Below the pieces are notes generated by a model. That model was not told where the DNA came from and ran no database searches. It was given only the letters and a program-made list of their open reading frames with translations. A stretch of 64,000 nt of DNA. It comes from Opitutaceae bacterium. Its GTDB lineage: Bacteria > Verrucomicrobiota > Verrucomicrobiia > Opitutales > Opitutaceae. The position numbers and the translations under genes are program-made. Where the stretch lies: contig JABTUS010000012.1 in assembly GCA_015075305.1 (NCBI GenBank), positions 26,571 to 90,570 of the forward strand. Direction: 5' to 3'. Within the stretch, counting starts at the first letter, position 1, and every line of letters begins with the position of its first letter. This document shows positions 52,315 to 60,307 of this stretch, in pieces.

Positions 52315-53143
52315 TTTTCTAGGGAAGGGCGTCACGTTGCCGCACCGCATTCGGTCACCATTCGTGGCGCTCGAATACGGCGTGTTACGTGTCGAGGATC
52401 ATTGCTTATTCCTTGATCGTCAGGACGGAAGCGGTATTGAGGTGCCTGTAGGTATGGTGTCCGCCGTGCTACTGGAACCAGGCGTTTCCGTAACGCATGA
52501 GGCTGTCAAACTGGCCGCTGAACACGATGTCTTGTTGCTCTGGGTCGGGGAGGCGGGCGTGCGCGTATATTCGGCGGGTATGCCGGGAGGAAAGCATGCT
52601 CCACGGTTGATCGAGCAGGTGAGGCAACACATCAACCATAATGAGCGCATGATGGCCGCGCAGCGGTTGTACTTGCTGATGTTTGCCGAAGCGATGCCGG
52701 AAACCCGCTCCTTGGAAAAATTGCGCGGGCTGGAGGGGGTGAAGGTCAGGGAGATTTATAATCTCCTGGCTAACCAATATGGCGTTGATTGGTCTGGGAG
52801 AGAAAATGCTGACCTAGCGCTCAAGGACGCCCTTGGTATTGCGGCCAGTTGGCGGTCTGGTTTGGCGGAAGCGGTAATTCTGGCCGCTGGGTTTTCGCCG
52901 GCCATTGGGATTATTCATAGCGGCGATCCAAGGTCCCTTGCTTTCGATTTGGCCGATACAGTCAAATTCAAAACGGTTGTGCCAGCCGCGTTCCGGGTTT
53001 TTCAAGAATCGCCACTCGATACGCGAAACCGGGTGAGGCGCGTTTGCCGCGATATGTTCCGTGAGCAAAATACGGCATCTGTGCTATTCGATAATCTGTA
53101 CGAAATACTTGGCGACGATGTGGTTGGTGGTAAAACTAATTAA
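52301..53143 (+). CDS. cas1: Cas1 integrase, type I-E family
   Basis: 280 residues from TTG 52301, the first usable start after an in-frame stop. It matches I-E Cas1 along its length: VPVGMVSAVLLEPG, LLWVGEAGVRVYSAG, LRGLEGVKVREIYN (Glu145) and AIGIIHSGDPRSLAFDLAD (His206, Asp216, Asp219). All metal-binding residues are kept, so it should be active with Cas2. Type IV-A loci usually lack cas1. It overlaps cas2 by 26 nt. Confidence 0.93.
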   Translation: MPNPDFLGKGVTLPHRIRSPFVALEYGVLRVEDHCLFLDRQDGSGIEVPVGMVSAVLLEPGVSVTHEAVKLAAEHDVLLLWVGEAGVRVYSAGMPGGKHAPRLIEQVRQHINHNERMMAAQRLYLLMFAEAMPETRSLEKLRGLEGVKVREIYNLLANQYGVDWSGRENADLALKDALGIAASWRSGLAEAVILAAGFSPAIGIIHSGDPRSLAFDLADTVKFKTVVPAAFRVFQESPLDTRNRVRRVCRDMFREQNTASVLFDNLYEILGDDVVGGKTN

Positions 53144-53399
53144 GCCACGGCAATCATTGCGTGGTTATTGTCGCCGCTTTCTGGTCGAGCCATCAGCGAA
53201 CTTATTTGTTGGCAAGGCTAATCGTGTGCTGTTCGATGATCTTGACAAGAGGGTATTGGACAGCGGCATCGATGCGGTCGTTATTGCCGGGAACACAAAA
53301 TCGGATTTGGGTTTGGTTATTCGTGTTTACGGAAGCCCTGATCGATCAATAGTTAGTCTGGATGGATTCCAGGTGATCCTGCGAAAATCAAAGAGATAG
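53118..53399 (+). CDS. cas2: Cas2, type I-E family
   Basis: 93 residues from ATG 53118. The pattern LRGYCRRFLVEPSANLFVGK and VSLDGFQVILRK matches I-E Cas2 ([31 protein letters not shown]). With Cas1 it captures spacers. The stop codon (53397-53399) is 7 nt from the first CRISPR repeat. Confidence 0.88.
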   Translation: MWLVVKLIKPRQSLRGYCRRFLVEPSANLFVGKANRVLFDDLDKRVLDSGIDAVVIAGNTKSDLGLVIRVYGSPDRSIVSLDGFQVILRKSKR

Positions 53400-53406
53400 T
53401 TGAAGG
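53399..53406 (+). repeat. Partial repeat end between cas2 and the array
   Basis: GTTGAAGG, the last eight bases of the repeat unit, overlaps the cas2 stop and directly abuts repeat 1 with no spacer between. Confidence 0.6.
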
Positions 53407-54924
53407 GTATTCCCCGCGTGTCGCGGGGGTTGAAGGCAACGGCCCACAGGCCGGTCTCGACCAGAAGAGTATTCCCCGCGTGTCGCGGGGGTTGAAGGGA
53501 GGGGTCGGTGTAGTTGATGACGCGCCCGCCGTATTCCCCGCGTGTCGCGGGGGTTGAAGGAATTCGACCGCTATGCCGCCCGCTACGGTCGGGTATTCCC
53601 CGCGTGTCGCGGGGGTTGAAGGCATCGTTGACAATGAGCGGCGTCAGTAGCGCAGTATTCCCCGCGTGTCGCGGGGGTTGAAGGTGGCGGCGTCGAGCTT
53701 CCTGCCTTCCAGCGCCGTATTCCCCGCGTGTCGCGGGGGTTGAAGGTACAGGCTCATGGGGCGCGGACTCCTCGCCTCGTATTCCCCGCGTGTCGCGGGG
53801 GTTGAAGGCCAGGAGGCTACATGTCTGTGATCGACATCCCGTATTCCCCGCGTGTCGCGGGGGTTGAAGACACGGCATGAGCTATTCCCTGACGCTGCAT
53901 AAGTATTCCCCGCGTGTCGCGGGGGTTGAAGGCAACAGCTCTTGGCGCGCGCGGTCGATCGGCTGTATTCCCCGCGTGTCGCGGGGGTTGAAGGCAGGCG
54001 CCTCCTCACCGCGGCCGCGAACGCCAGTATTCCCCGCGTGTCGCGGGGGTTGAAGGAAACGCATCGCCACCTCGGCATCGATCTATTCGTATTCCCCGCG
54101 TGTCGCGGGGGTTGAAGGAAACGGTGCACGGCGCACCGGAAAGGGCGCAAGTATTCCCCGCGTGTCGCGGGGGTTGAAGGCAGAATGAAGGCTCATGGCG
54201 CAATCGCGCAACGTATTCCCCGCGTGTCGCGGGGGTTGAAGGGGAGATGGAGGGTGCCTCCGCCGGGGTCGCCAGTATTCCCCGCGTGTCGCGGGGGTTG
54301 AAGGGCCGGAGCAACCCCCGTGGGTGCCGAGCCGCCGTATTCCCCGCGTGTCGCGGGGGTTGAAGGCAAGACCTCCTCGGCGACTCGCCGCTCCGAGGGT
54401 ATTCCCCGCGTGTCGCGGGGGTTGAAGGGCGTGGCCTTGATCGCTAAAGAGGGCGATTTGGTATTCCCCGCGTGTCGCGGGGGTTGAAGGCAAGGAGGGT
54501 ACGTATGACTTCCGTCCGGCTCGTATTCCCCGCGTGTCGCGGGGGTTGAAGGAATCCGACGCCCTGCTCAAGCTCGTGCGCGACGTATTCCCCGCGTGTC
54601 GCGGGGGTTGAAGGAAATTGCCGGGCGCGAATAGCCGAGCGTCTCGGTATTCCCCGCGTGTCGCGGGGGTTGAAGGCAAAGATCTTGCGCAGGACTAACA
54701 GGTCAGCCGTATTCCCCGCGTGTCGCGGGGGTTGAAGGAAAGAGCAAGAAGGCTACGACCGCAGCGCCGCGTATTCCCCGCGTGTCGCGGGGGTTGAAGG
54801 GCTGCGGGAGCTTGAACTTGTTGGGGCGATGAGTATTCCCCGCGTGTCGCGGGGATTGAAGGAAGAGAGCGGCGCCGTCGTCAGCTGCGAGGTCGTATTC
54901 CCCGCGTGTCGCGGGGGGTTGAAG
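53407..54924 (+). CRISPR. Type IV-A CRISPR array, 25 repeats, 24 spacers
   Basis: Repeats of 29 bp start GTATTCC, contain the stem CCCCGCG-TGT-CGCGGGG and end GTTGAAG; a following G is shared by 24 of 25 copies, so the unit may be 30 bp. Starts are at 53407 + 62n for n = 0 to 24 with no exception, giving spacers of 33 bp (or 32). Repeat 8 ends in A rather than G. Repeat 24 (54833) has a G-to-A change and repeat 25 (54895) an extra G. Decay at this end marks it as the old end, so new spacers enter beside cas2. Confidence 0.97.
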
Positions 54925-55498
54925 GATTTCGTCGCAGGTCATGGGGCGAAAGGTGATCATCGATGATGCCCCGTCGCGGCCGGCTGCAGGGCGGATGATC
55001 AGAGGGTATTGCAAGGCCCTGCAAAACCTGTTACCGTTGGGCTTGGGCTGAATATTGCCCGCAGGATTCTTGACCGGCGCTAGCCGGCCTTACGGGTGGC
55101 CTGAGTTCGAGAGAGTGCTCAGGCAGGCAACCCGCCTCCCGCCGCGATTCGCGGCCCCGACAGTCGAGACCTTCTCCTGTCGTCTTGCGTCCAGGTGACC
55201 CTGGACACCGGCAAAGGGCAGTTCCCCTCCCTTCTGTCGTATCCGGCCCTTACGGGCCCACCGCGAAGTTCTGCGGTTTTCCACCCCCTGTAGAGGTTGT
55301 CCTGGCCCTGGCTTGCGCTTGTCGCGCGCCCGAGGCTGAGACAAATCCGCTGGACGCGCCTTGCGGCGGTCCTGGAGATGCCGGCCGGCATCGAAGGATG
55401 GGGCATGTCGATCCGGGGCAGCCGCCCGGGTCACGCCTGCCGGGAGCGCGGTGCCGTTCGCAAGAACGGTGCTGCCTCCCGGCGAGGTTCTTCCATCC
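54925..55498. other. Non-coding stretch after the CRISPR array
   Basis: No convincing gene. It starts with a hairpin GGGGC (54943-54947) ... GCCCC (54968-54972) that contains an inverted copy of the GATCACC motif (54951-54969). Further stems: CCGGC-GCTA-GCCGG (near 55077), CCGCG-ATT-CGCGG (near 55139), GTCCAGG/CCTGGAC (near 55188), GGCCC-TTAC-GGGCC (near 55242). A structured RNA or a replication/transfer origin is possible. Confidence 0.45.
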
Positions 55499-55706
55499 GC
55501 ATCAATCCCGATCACCTGTCGTCCCGCATCAGGGACGATCACCTGTCGTCCCGCATCAGGGACGATCACCTGTAGCGGCATGTCCCGCCGCCCAGCTCCC
55601 CCCCCCAAGCACCACCCCCGTCGAATTGCCGCATCAAGGATGATCACCTTTGCCTCTGCATCATTGGCGATCACTCAGCTTTACAAAATCAATCGCGATC
55701 ACCTGT
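55499..55706. repeat. Iteron-like repeats GCATCA-N5-GATCAC(C)
   Basis: Five full copies start at 55499, 55526, 55553, 55631 and 55658, and a partial copy lies at 55686-55706 (AAATCA-N5-GATCACC). Spacings are 27, 27, 78, 27 and 28 bp. The five central bases vary (ATCCC, GGGAC, GGGAC, AGGAT, TTGGC, ATCGC) while the flanks are constant. A seventh copy in the opposite direction is at 54951-54969. The pattern suggests a binding site for a plasmid protein such as a replication initiator. Confidence 0.65.
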
Positions 55707-55808
55707 CTGAAAAGCAGGCTGTTTTCCTGGCGCTTCGTCAATGAGGATTCTGGAAAACAGTTTCTGGGAGCAATCCCATCGTGGGCGCACGTAAATCGCA
55801 ACCACTTT

Positions 55809-55827
55809 CCCCGCATGTGATGCGGGG
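55809..55827. repeat. Solo hairpin related to the GTG-loop family
   Basis: CCCCGCAT-GTG-ATGCGGGG, an 8-bp perfect stem with the same AT-GTG-AT centre as the 36.5-kb cluster. Its flanks (TT before, GGATTT after) also recall the CRISPR repeat hairpin CCCCGCG-TGT-CGCGGGG. It lies in the leader of the gene at 55920. Confidence 0.5.
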
Positions 55828-55859
55828 GATTTCAGCTGCGGAGAAATCCGCGGCACCAA

Positions 55860-55890
55860 CCCGTTTGGGGACACATGAATCCCCAACGGG
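55860..55890 (+). promoter_or_regulatory. Leader hairpin before the gene at 55920
   Basis: CCCGTT(T)GGGG pairs with CCCCAACGGG across a loop of about 10 nt, with one bulged T. It ends 30 nt before the GTG start. Confidence 0.45.
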
Positions 55891-55919
55891 GCTCATTGCG
55901 TCCCCAGAAAGGAGATGCT

Positions 55920-56246
55920 GTGAGCAAATTCTTTCCGACAGCCGAAAGGCCGAAGAACGAAAGAACCGAAGTGACCCTTCGGTGGGCGGAGTGGCAAGCC
56001 AAGAACGGCAGCCACCTGTCCAAGCGGATTGGCGTTTTCCGTAAAGGGCAATTCGAACTCGTGGTGTATGAATACGGCGGCGTATGTGGGGTCCTGAAAA
56101 GGAAGCCGCGCAAACCGCCGCGTAACCCCGAGCTCGTCGAATTTCGCCCGTGGTCGGAACCGTTCGATGCTGTCGCCAGCAAACTGGCAGGGCGCGGATG
56201 GAAGATCCAGCAAGTGGATACGCTGGAGGCCGGCCATGCGAACTGA
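55920..56246 (+). CDS. Unknown plasmid backbone protein
   Basis: GTG 55920 with AAAGGAG at 5 nt. 108 residues; the C-terminal half reads PWSEPFDAVASKLAGRGWKIQQVDTLEAGHAN. No family is recognised. It overlaps the next gene by 11 nt. Confidence 0.55.
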   Translation: MSKFFPTAERPKNERTEVTLRWAEWQAKNGSHLSKRIGVFRKGQFELVVYEYGGVCGVLKRKPRKPPRNPELVEFRPWSEPFDAVASKLAGRGWKIQQVDTLEAGHAN

Positions 56247-56949
56247 GCCAAACAGCAAGACGATCAAGCTCAGGATCGCAGCGGAAGGACGCCGGATAGA
56301 GCGCATGATGGGCAGTCTCAGCCAGCCATGCCTTTTCACCCCGGCGATCGACCCTGAGGCGGACCGCTTGAAGACGGGGCTGACCCGTCGCGCAGCGGAA
56401 TTGCAGGCGATCCGCGACGCGATGGCGGTTAATCCCGCCAAGGCCTTGTTCGATGAGGTACTGGCGTATCTGCGCCAGCCGCTCTTCACCCTCGGCCGCG
56501 AAGCGCGCAAATCCGATTGGGTGGGCGTAGCGGAGGAAGAGCCGGAGAACGAGGCAGCCGACCCATGGGAGCGCGCCATTCCGTGCGAGCCCTGGGGTGA
56601 GCCATGGGTGACCGACAAACAGGGGCACGCCTACTCCACCGATGCCATCGCTTTTCTTATGGCAAAAATCTTCTGGAGCTCGATGGACGAGATGAGCGGA
56701 GTTGAGAATGGAGAGCAGAAGCTCGATGTTCTCAAGTGGGTCTTCAAGCCTTCGGTCCGTAAAACCTACGTCTACGACGCCAGGATCGGCAAGTCGCACT
56801 GCCTGCAATGGCACGAGCGAGACGAAACCTTCTCATTCCACAACTGCTGCATGGCGGCGCGCGTGGACGAAGAGGAGATTCGCAATGGTTTCCGCCGCAA
56901 CATTCCGGCCGAGATCATCCAGGCCGTTGAGCGCTACTACGCGCATTGA
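56236..56949 (+). CDS. Unknown plasmid backbone protein
   Basis: ATG 56236 with GGAGG at 6 nt. 237 residues, Trp-rich and acidic in the middle (DWVGVAEEEPENEAADPWERA); HCLQWHERDETFSFHNCC near the C-terminus. No family is recognised. Confidence 0.6.
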   Translation: MRTEPNSKTIKLRIAAEGRRIERMMGSLSQPCLFTPAIDPEADRLKTGLTRRAAELQAIRDAMAVNPAKALFDEVLAYLRQPLFTLGREARKSDWVGVAEEEPENEAADPWERAIPCEPWGEPWVTDKQGHAYSTDAIAFLMAKIFWSSMDEMSGVENGEQKLDVLKWVFKPSVRKTYVYDARIGKSHCLQWHERDETFSFHNCCMAARVDEEEIRNGFRRNIPAEIIQAVERYYAH

Positions 56950-56962
56950 CGGCATCCCGCCA

Positions 56963-57001
56963 GGGGCAATGACTTCCCCGGTGCGGGGTTGTTGTTGCCC
57001 C
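56963..57001 (+). promoter_or_regulatory. Nested hairpin before the CobS-like gene
   Basis: Outer arms GGGGCAA (56963-56969) and TTGCCCC (56995-57001) enclose CCCCG-GTG-CGGGG (56976-56988), again with a GTG loop. It ends 29 nt before the ATG. Confidence 0.55.
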
Positions 57002-57030
57002 TTCATTCCTTTGTGAAAGGACAAGCAACA

Positions 57031-58155
57031 ATGCTGGAAAACATTCTGGTGCCGCGCGCCTACCCGCTCGCGAGCACCTTCAACCTCGACCCCAATGAAG
57101 TGGATCCCACGATCGAGGTGATCGGCTACGATATTCCGGACCCCGGCACCATTGATGATCCGGAACTGCAAAGCCATGCGGCATTCCTGAAGGCTGCCGT
57201 GCCAGAGGTCGATCCGGGCTACCAGTTCCGCCGCGAACTCATCCGCGACGTCTTCTACTGGTGGGACTTCGGCGAGGACGTGCTGCTGCTCTACGGCCCG
57301 ACCGGGGCCGGCAAGACATCGCTCTTCGAGCAATGGTGTGCGCGCTTGGGGGTGCCTCTGTTTAGCTTCCGTGGTCACCGCGACTTCAAGGAGCACGAGG
57401 CCTTCGGGCACAAGGATCTGGTGGACGGCAATACCGTCTTCACGCCCGGCCCGATGACACTGGCGGCACAATACGGCCTGCCGGTGATCTGCAACGAGTA
57501 CGATCGCATCCAGCCGGGGAAAGCCATCGTCTTCAACGACGTTTTCGAAGGCCGGCCCTTCCCGGTCCCGGGCAACCACAGTCAGATCGTGGTGCCAACG
57601 CCCGGGTTTCGCGCCGTGCTTACCGCCAACACCAACCTTGTGGAGGATCCGTCAGGGAACTACCAGACGGCCGTCGCCGCGGACACGTCGCTCCTCGAGC
57701 GCATCTACGCGGTGAAGGTCGGTTATCCCGACGTTGAAACCGAGGTGGGCATGCTCAAGAAAGCCCTGGCGGGCTTCGATGACGCGCTGCTCGCCTACTG
57801 GTTCGACCAGGAAGGCATCAAGGTGGGCACCGCCAGCGGGATCAAGACGGGCTCGGCGGTCAGCCGCGACGAGTTCATCTCCGGCATGGTGGAAGTAGCC
57901 AACAAAATCCGCGCCCAGTCGAAAGACGGCGGATCGGCCGATGACGCCGCGCTCGAGCGCACGATGTCCACGCGCATCCTGCGCAAGTGGGCGGTGCACA
58001 CCATCCGGCACGCCAAGTCGCCGGAGAAGTACGGCAAGAGCGCGCTGCACCTGGCGCTCAAGAAGTACCTGAGCGGCCTGGCCACCGAGTCGACCACCAT
58101 CGCGCTGCACCAGGCCGTTGAGACGGTGTTTGGCATCAGCGAAGACCTGAAATAA
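57031..58155 (+). CDS. MoxR/CobS-like AAA+ ATPase
   Basis: ATG 57031 with AAAGGA at 9 nt. 374 residues; Walker A LLYGPTGAGKTSL, VICNEYDRIQPG (Walker B, with Asn before Glu), FRAVLTANTN (sensor 1). Related proteins include the CobS cobaltochelatase subunit and CbbQ/NirQ activators. The usual CobT/VWA partner gene is absent nearby, so a plasmid role other than B12 synthesis is likely. Confidence 0.8.
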   Translation: MLENILVPRAYPLASTFNLDPNEVDPTIEVIGYDIPDPGTIDDPELQSHAAFLKAAVPEVDPGYQFRRELIRDVFYWWDFGEDVLLLYGPTGAGKTSLFEQWCARLGVPLFSFRGHRDFKEHEAFGHKDLVDGNTVFTPGPMTLAAQYGLPVICNEYDRIQPGKAIVFNDVFEGRPFPVPGNHSQIVVPTPGFRAVLTANTNLVEDPSGNYQTAVAADTSLLERIYAVKVGYPDVETEVGMLKKALAGFDDALLAYWFDQEGIKVGTASGIKTGSAVSRDEFISGMVEVANKIRAQSKDGGSADDAALERTMSTRILRKWAVHTIRHAKSPEKYGKSALHLALKKYLSGLATESTTIALHQAVETVFGISEDLK

Positions 58156-58164
58156 GGAGCGCCC

Positions 58165-58599
58165 ATGAGCAAGTTCAAGGGCGTTGCCTACTGGTCAGGA
58201 GATGGTTTGCCGGCCGACTGGCCCGAGCGTGCCATCGAGCGCCTGGCCCCCGCAAGGGGGCATGGGTGCGAGATCGAGCGTGAGACGGCTGGTATCCGGC
58301 TGCGCTTTGGCGAAGACGGGATGATCGTTCCGTTCATGACGGGGCAGTCGCAGGGGGCGGTGCCGCAAGGCAAGGCTTCCGGCGCGCTGGCGGTGTGCAT
58401 GATGGGGCTTGCCAGAAACCCTGGCGGGATTGCGCTGGCGGACGATGAGGGGCAGATATTGCCAACACTCATTCGTCAGTCGCACCCGCTGTTCGGGGCG
58501 GACTGGGAGCGGGTGCAGGCGCTTGCCGAGGCCCTGGGGAGGATGCCGGGCCGCGACTTCATGTTGCGGCATGGCGAAACCCTGCGCGGCTTGATCTAG
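58165..58599 (+). CDS. Unknown small protein between CobS-like and KfrB genes
   Basis: 144 residues, 9 nt after the CobS-like gene, with AAGGAG before the start. No domain is recognised. Confidence 0.6.
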   Translation: MSKFKGVAYWSGDGLPADWPERAIERLAPARGHGCEIERETAGIRLRFGEDGMIVPFMTGQSQGAVPQGKASGALAVCMMGLARNPGGIALADDEGQILPTLIRQSHPLFGADWERVQALAEALGRMPGRDFMLRHGETLRGLI

Positions 58600-58609
58600 G
58601 GAGGAAACA

Positions 58610-59335
58610 ATGGAAACGCCATTGCTGATTATCCTGGGGCTGGTCGGACTACAAATCCTCAACGAAGCCGAAGCGCTGTACTGGCTAGGCCGGATTGCAG
58701 GGCGGTTTGCGTCGATATTCGTGAAACCGGGCCCCACAAGCGGGCGCTACAACTCGGGCGAGAGCCTGGTTGTGCGCGAAATCGAGCACGGTCGCGCCAC
58801 GCTTATGGTGAGAAGGGACGCTGCGGCCAAGGCCGCCTCGGCCCACCTTATCGTCTGGGGCGCCGGAGGCCACATGTTGGGCAAAACCTACCATGATCTT
58901 GGCAGCCGGCCCGCGGAGACCTTCGGCACGGAGGTGGTGGAAGCTTTCATTGCTACCGCCAACGAGCGGCTAAAGCAGATGGCAAGCGCGAAGGAGTCGC
59001 AGGACAAGCCGGCGGGGACGCCAGCGAAGACTGCGCCTACCGAGGGAGAACTGGCCATCAGCGTCAAACGCGTGCCGACTGTCACGCGCGGCATGATCCT
59101 CGAGATCGGCTTCATGAAGCGCGCCATGTCGGACAGGGAGATCTCCCAGTTCGGCGTGCGCTACCGCACCACAGAAGGCGTCGAGGACGTCGTTTGGGGC
59201 GTGGATCTGAAGCGTGCGCTCAAGGAGGCGGAAGCCACCGTCGGCGACAAGGTGGAAATCCTCAAGGTCGGCCGCAAGGTTGTCGAAGAGGGTAGAGCAC
59301 CAATGAATCTTTGGAAGATTGCGAAGATTTTGTAA
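58610..59335 (+). CDS. KfrB-domain protein with N-terminal hydrophobic segment
   Basis: 241 residues. N-terminal hydrophobic stretch (LLIILGLVGLQILNEAEALYWLG), then a linker. The C-terminal region RYRTTEGVEDVVWGVDLKRALKEAEATVGDKVEI matches KfrB domains found in IncP KfrB and at the ends of large plasmid proteins. Its role is unclear; KfrB belongs to the IncP stability region. Confidence 0.7.
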   Translation: METPLLIILGLVGLQILNEAEALYWLGRIAGRFASIFVKPGPTSGRYNSGESLVVREIEHGRATLMVRRDAAAKAASAHLIVWGAGGHMLGKTYHDLGSRPAETFGTEVVEAFIATANERLKQMASAKESQDKPAGTPAKTAPTEGELAISVKRVPTVTRGMILEIGFMKRAMSDREISQFGVRYRTTEGVEDVVWGVDLKRALKEAEATVGDKVEILKVGRKVVEEGRAPMNLWKIAKIL

Positions 59336-59662
59336 GCGATTAGTGAAGCGGGGCCCATCCGGGTTCCCGCTTCGCTTCTTTTGCCATGCGCCCTTACCTG
59401 GACGCAGCGCAAAGGATTTTTCTCTCATCGAGAGAACGTGCCCGGTAGTCAATTCGGGCCGGCGCCGCATCCAGCGGCACACCTTCGCATGCGGAGGAAA
59501 TATTCCTGCGGCGCCCATATCGGATCGGTAAGATCGGAAGGGTGAAGCAAGGAAAGCGTGCGCTTCCGCGCACATCGACGCCCAACGCCGCAAGGCGCGG
59601 GCATAACCGGCGACGGCGGGCATGCACAAAGCCGTCGCACGACAACTGAAAGGAAGGCAACA
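59336..59662. other. Non-coding leader of ssb
   Basis: 327 bp without a convincing gene. Small stems: GGAAAGCG/CGCTTCC-type near 59551, GCC-GCAA-GGC near 59588. The Shine-Dalgarno is GAAAGGAAGG before 59663. Confidence 0.4.
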
Positions 59663-60118
59663 ATGGCTTCAATCAACAAAGTGATCCTGATCGGTAACCT
59701 CGGCGCGGACCCGGAAACCCGTCACGCACCGTCAGGGGATGCGATCTGCAACCTGCGCCTGGCCACCACCGACACCTGGAAGGATCGGGAAACCGGTGAG
59801 AAGAAAGAGGCCACCGAATGGCACCGCGTTTCCCTCTTCGGCAAGCTGGCGGAAATCGCCAACCAGTACCTGAAGAAGGGCAGCCAGGTCTACATCGAGG
59901 GCTCGCTTCGCACGCGCAAGTGGCAGGACAAGGACGGCCAGGACCGCTACACCACCGAGATCCGCTGCGACACGCTGAAGATGCTCGGCAGCCGTCAGCA
60001 GTCCGGCGGCGAGCAGGCCCCGGCGCCGCGTCCCGCGCAAGCCCCGCAAGGCGGCGGCACACCGGCGCGCCGGCCTGTTCCGGCGGGGGGTGATTTCGAC
60101 GACGATATCCCGTTCTAA
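59663..60118 (+). CDS. ssb: Single-stranded DNA-binding protein
   Basis: 151 residues: OB fold ([20 protein letters not shown], then [22 protein letters not shown]), Pro/Gln-rich linker, and the acidic tip DFDDDIPF that recruits partner proteins. Plasmid SSBs coat incoming single strands and curb SOS. It is a typical conjugative plasmid gene. Confidence 0.95.
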   Translation: MASINKVILIGNLGADPETRHAPSGDAICNLRLATTDTWKDRETGEKKEATEWHRVSLFGKLAEIANQYLKKGSQVYIEGSLRTRKWQDKDGQDRYTTEIRCDTLKMLGSRQQSGGEQAPAPRPAQAPQGGGTPARRPVPAGGDFDDDIPF

Positions 60119-60253
60119 AGTACACCTGGTTTTAAAAAGTAAATAAAGCCCGGTAACCCTTCGCGCGGGGCGACATGAGCGGCGACCCCGCTTTCACGAA
60201 GCAGGATCGCGTGAAACGCATTCGCGTTTGATCCGGTAATCCCACCAATCGGC

Positions 60254-60290
60254 GGGGCGGCGCCTTCTCGGGTGCCGCCCCGTTTCTTTT
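60254..60290 (+). terminator. Rho-independent terminator
   Basis: GGGGCGGC (60254-60261) pairs with GCCGCCCC (60274-60281), followed by GTTTCTTTT. It lies 18 nt before the next start, so the gene at 60308 may depend on read-through or an internal promoter. Confidence 0.7.
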
Positions 60291-60307
60291 CCATGGAGAC
60301 CCACATC

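Noticed and set aside
53327..55014. Long minus-strand reading frames with repeated STPATRGEY / LQPPRHAGNT / FNPRDTRGI peptides
   Set aside because: These are translations of the CRISPR repeats in three frames; the 62-bp period rotates the frame each unit. There are no ribosome sites and no gene-like sequence in the spacers.
55090..55674. Minus-strand frame with VIVPDAGRQ repeats
   Set aside because: The peptide repeats simply reflect the 27-bp DNA repeats; no start signal and no support outside the repeat.
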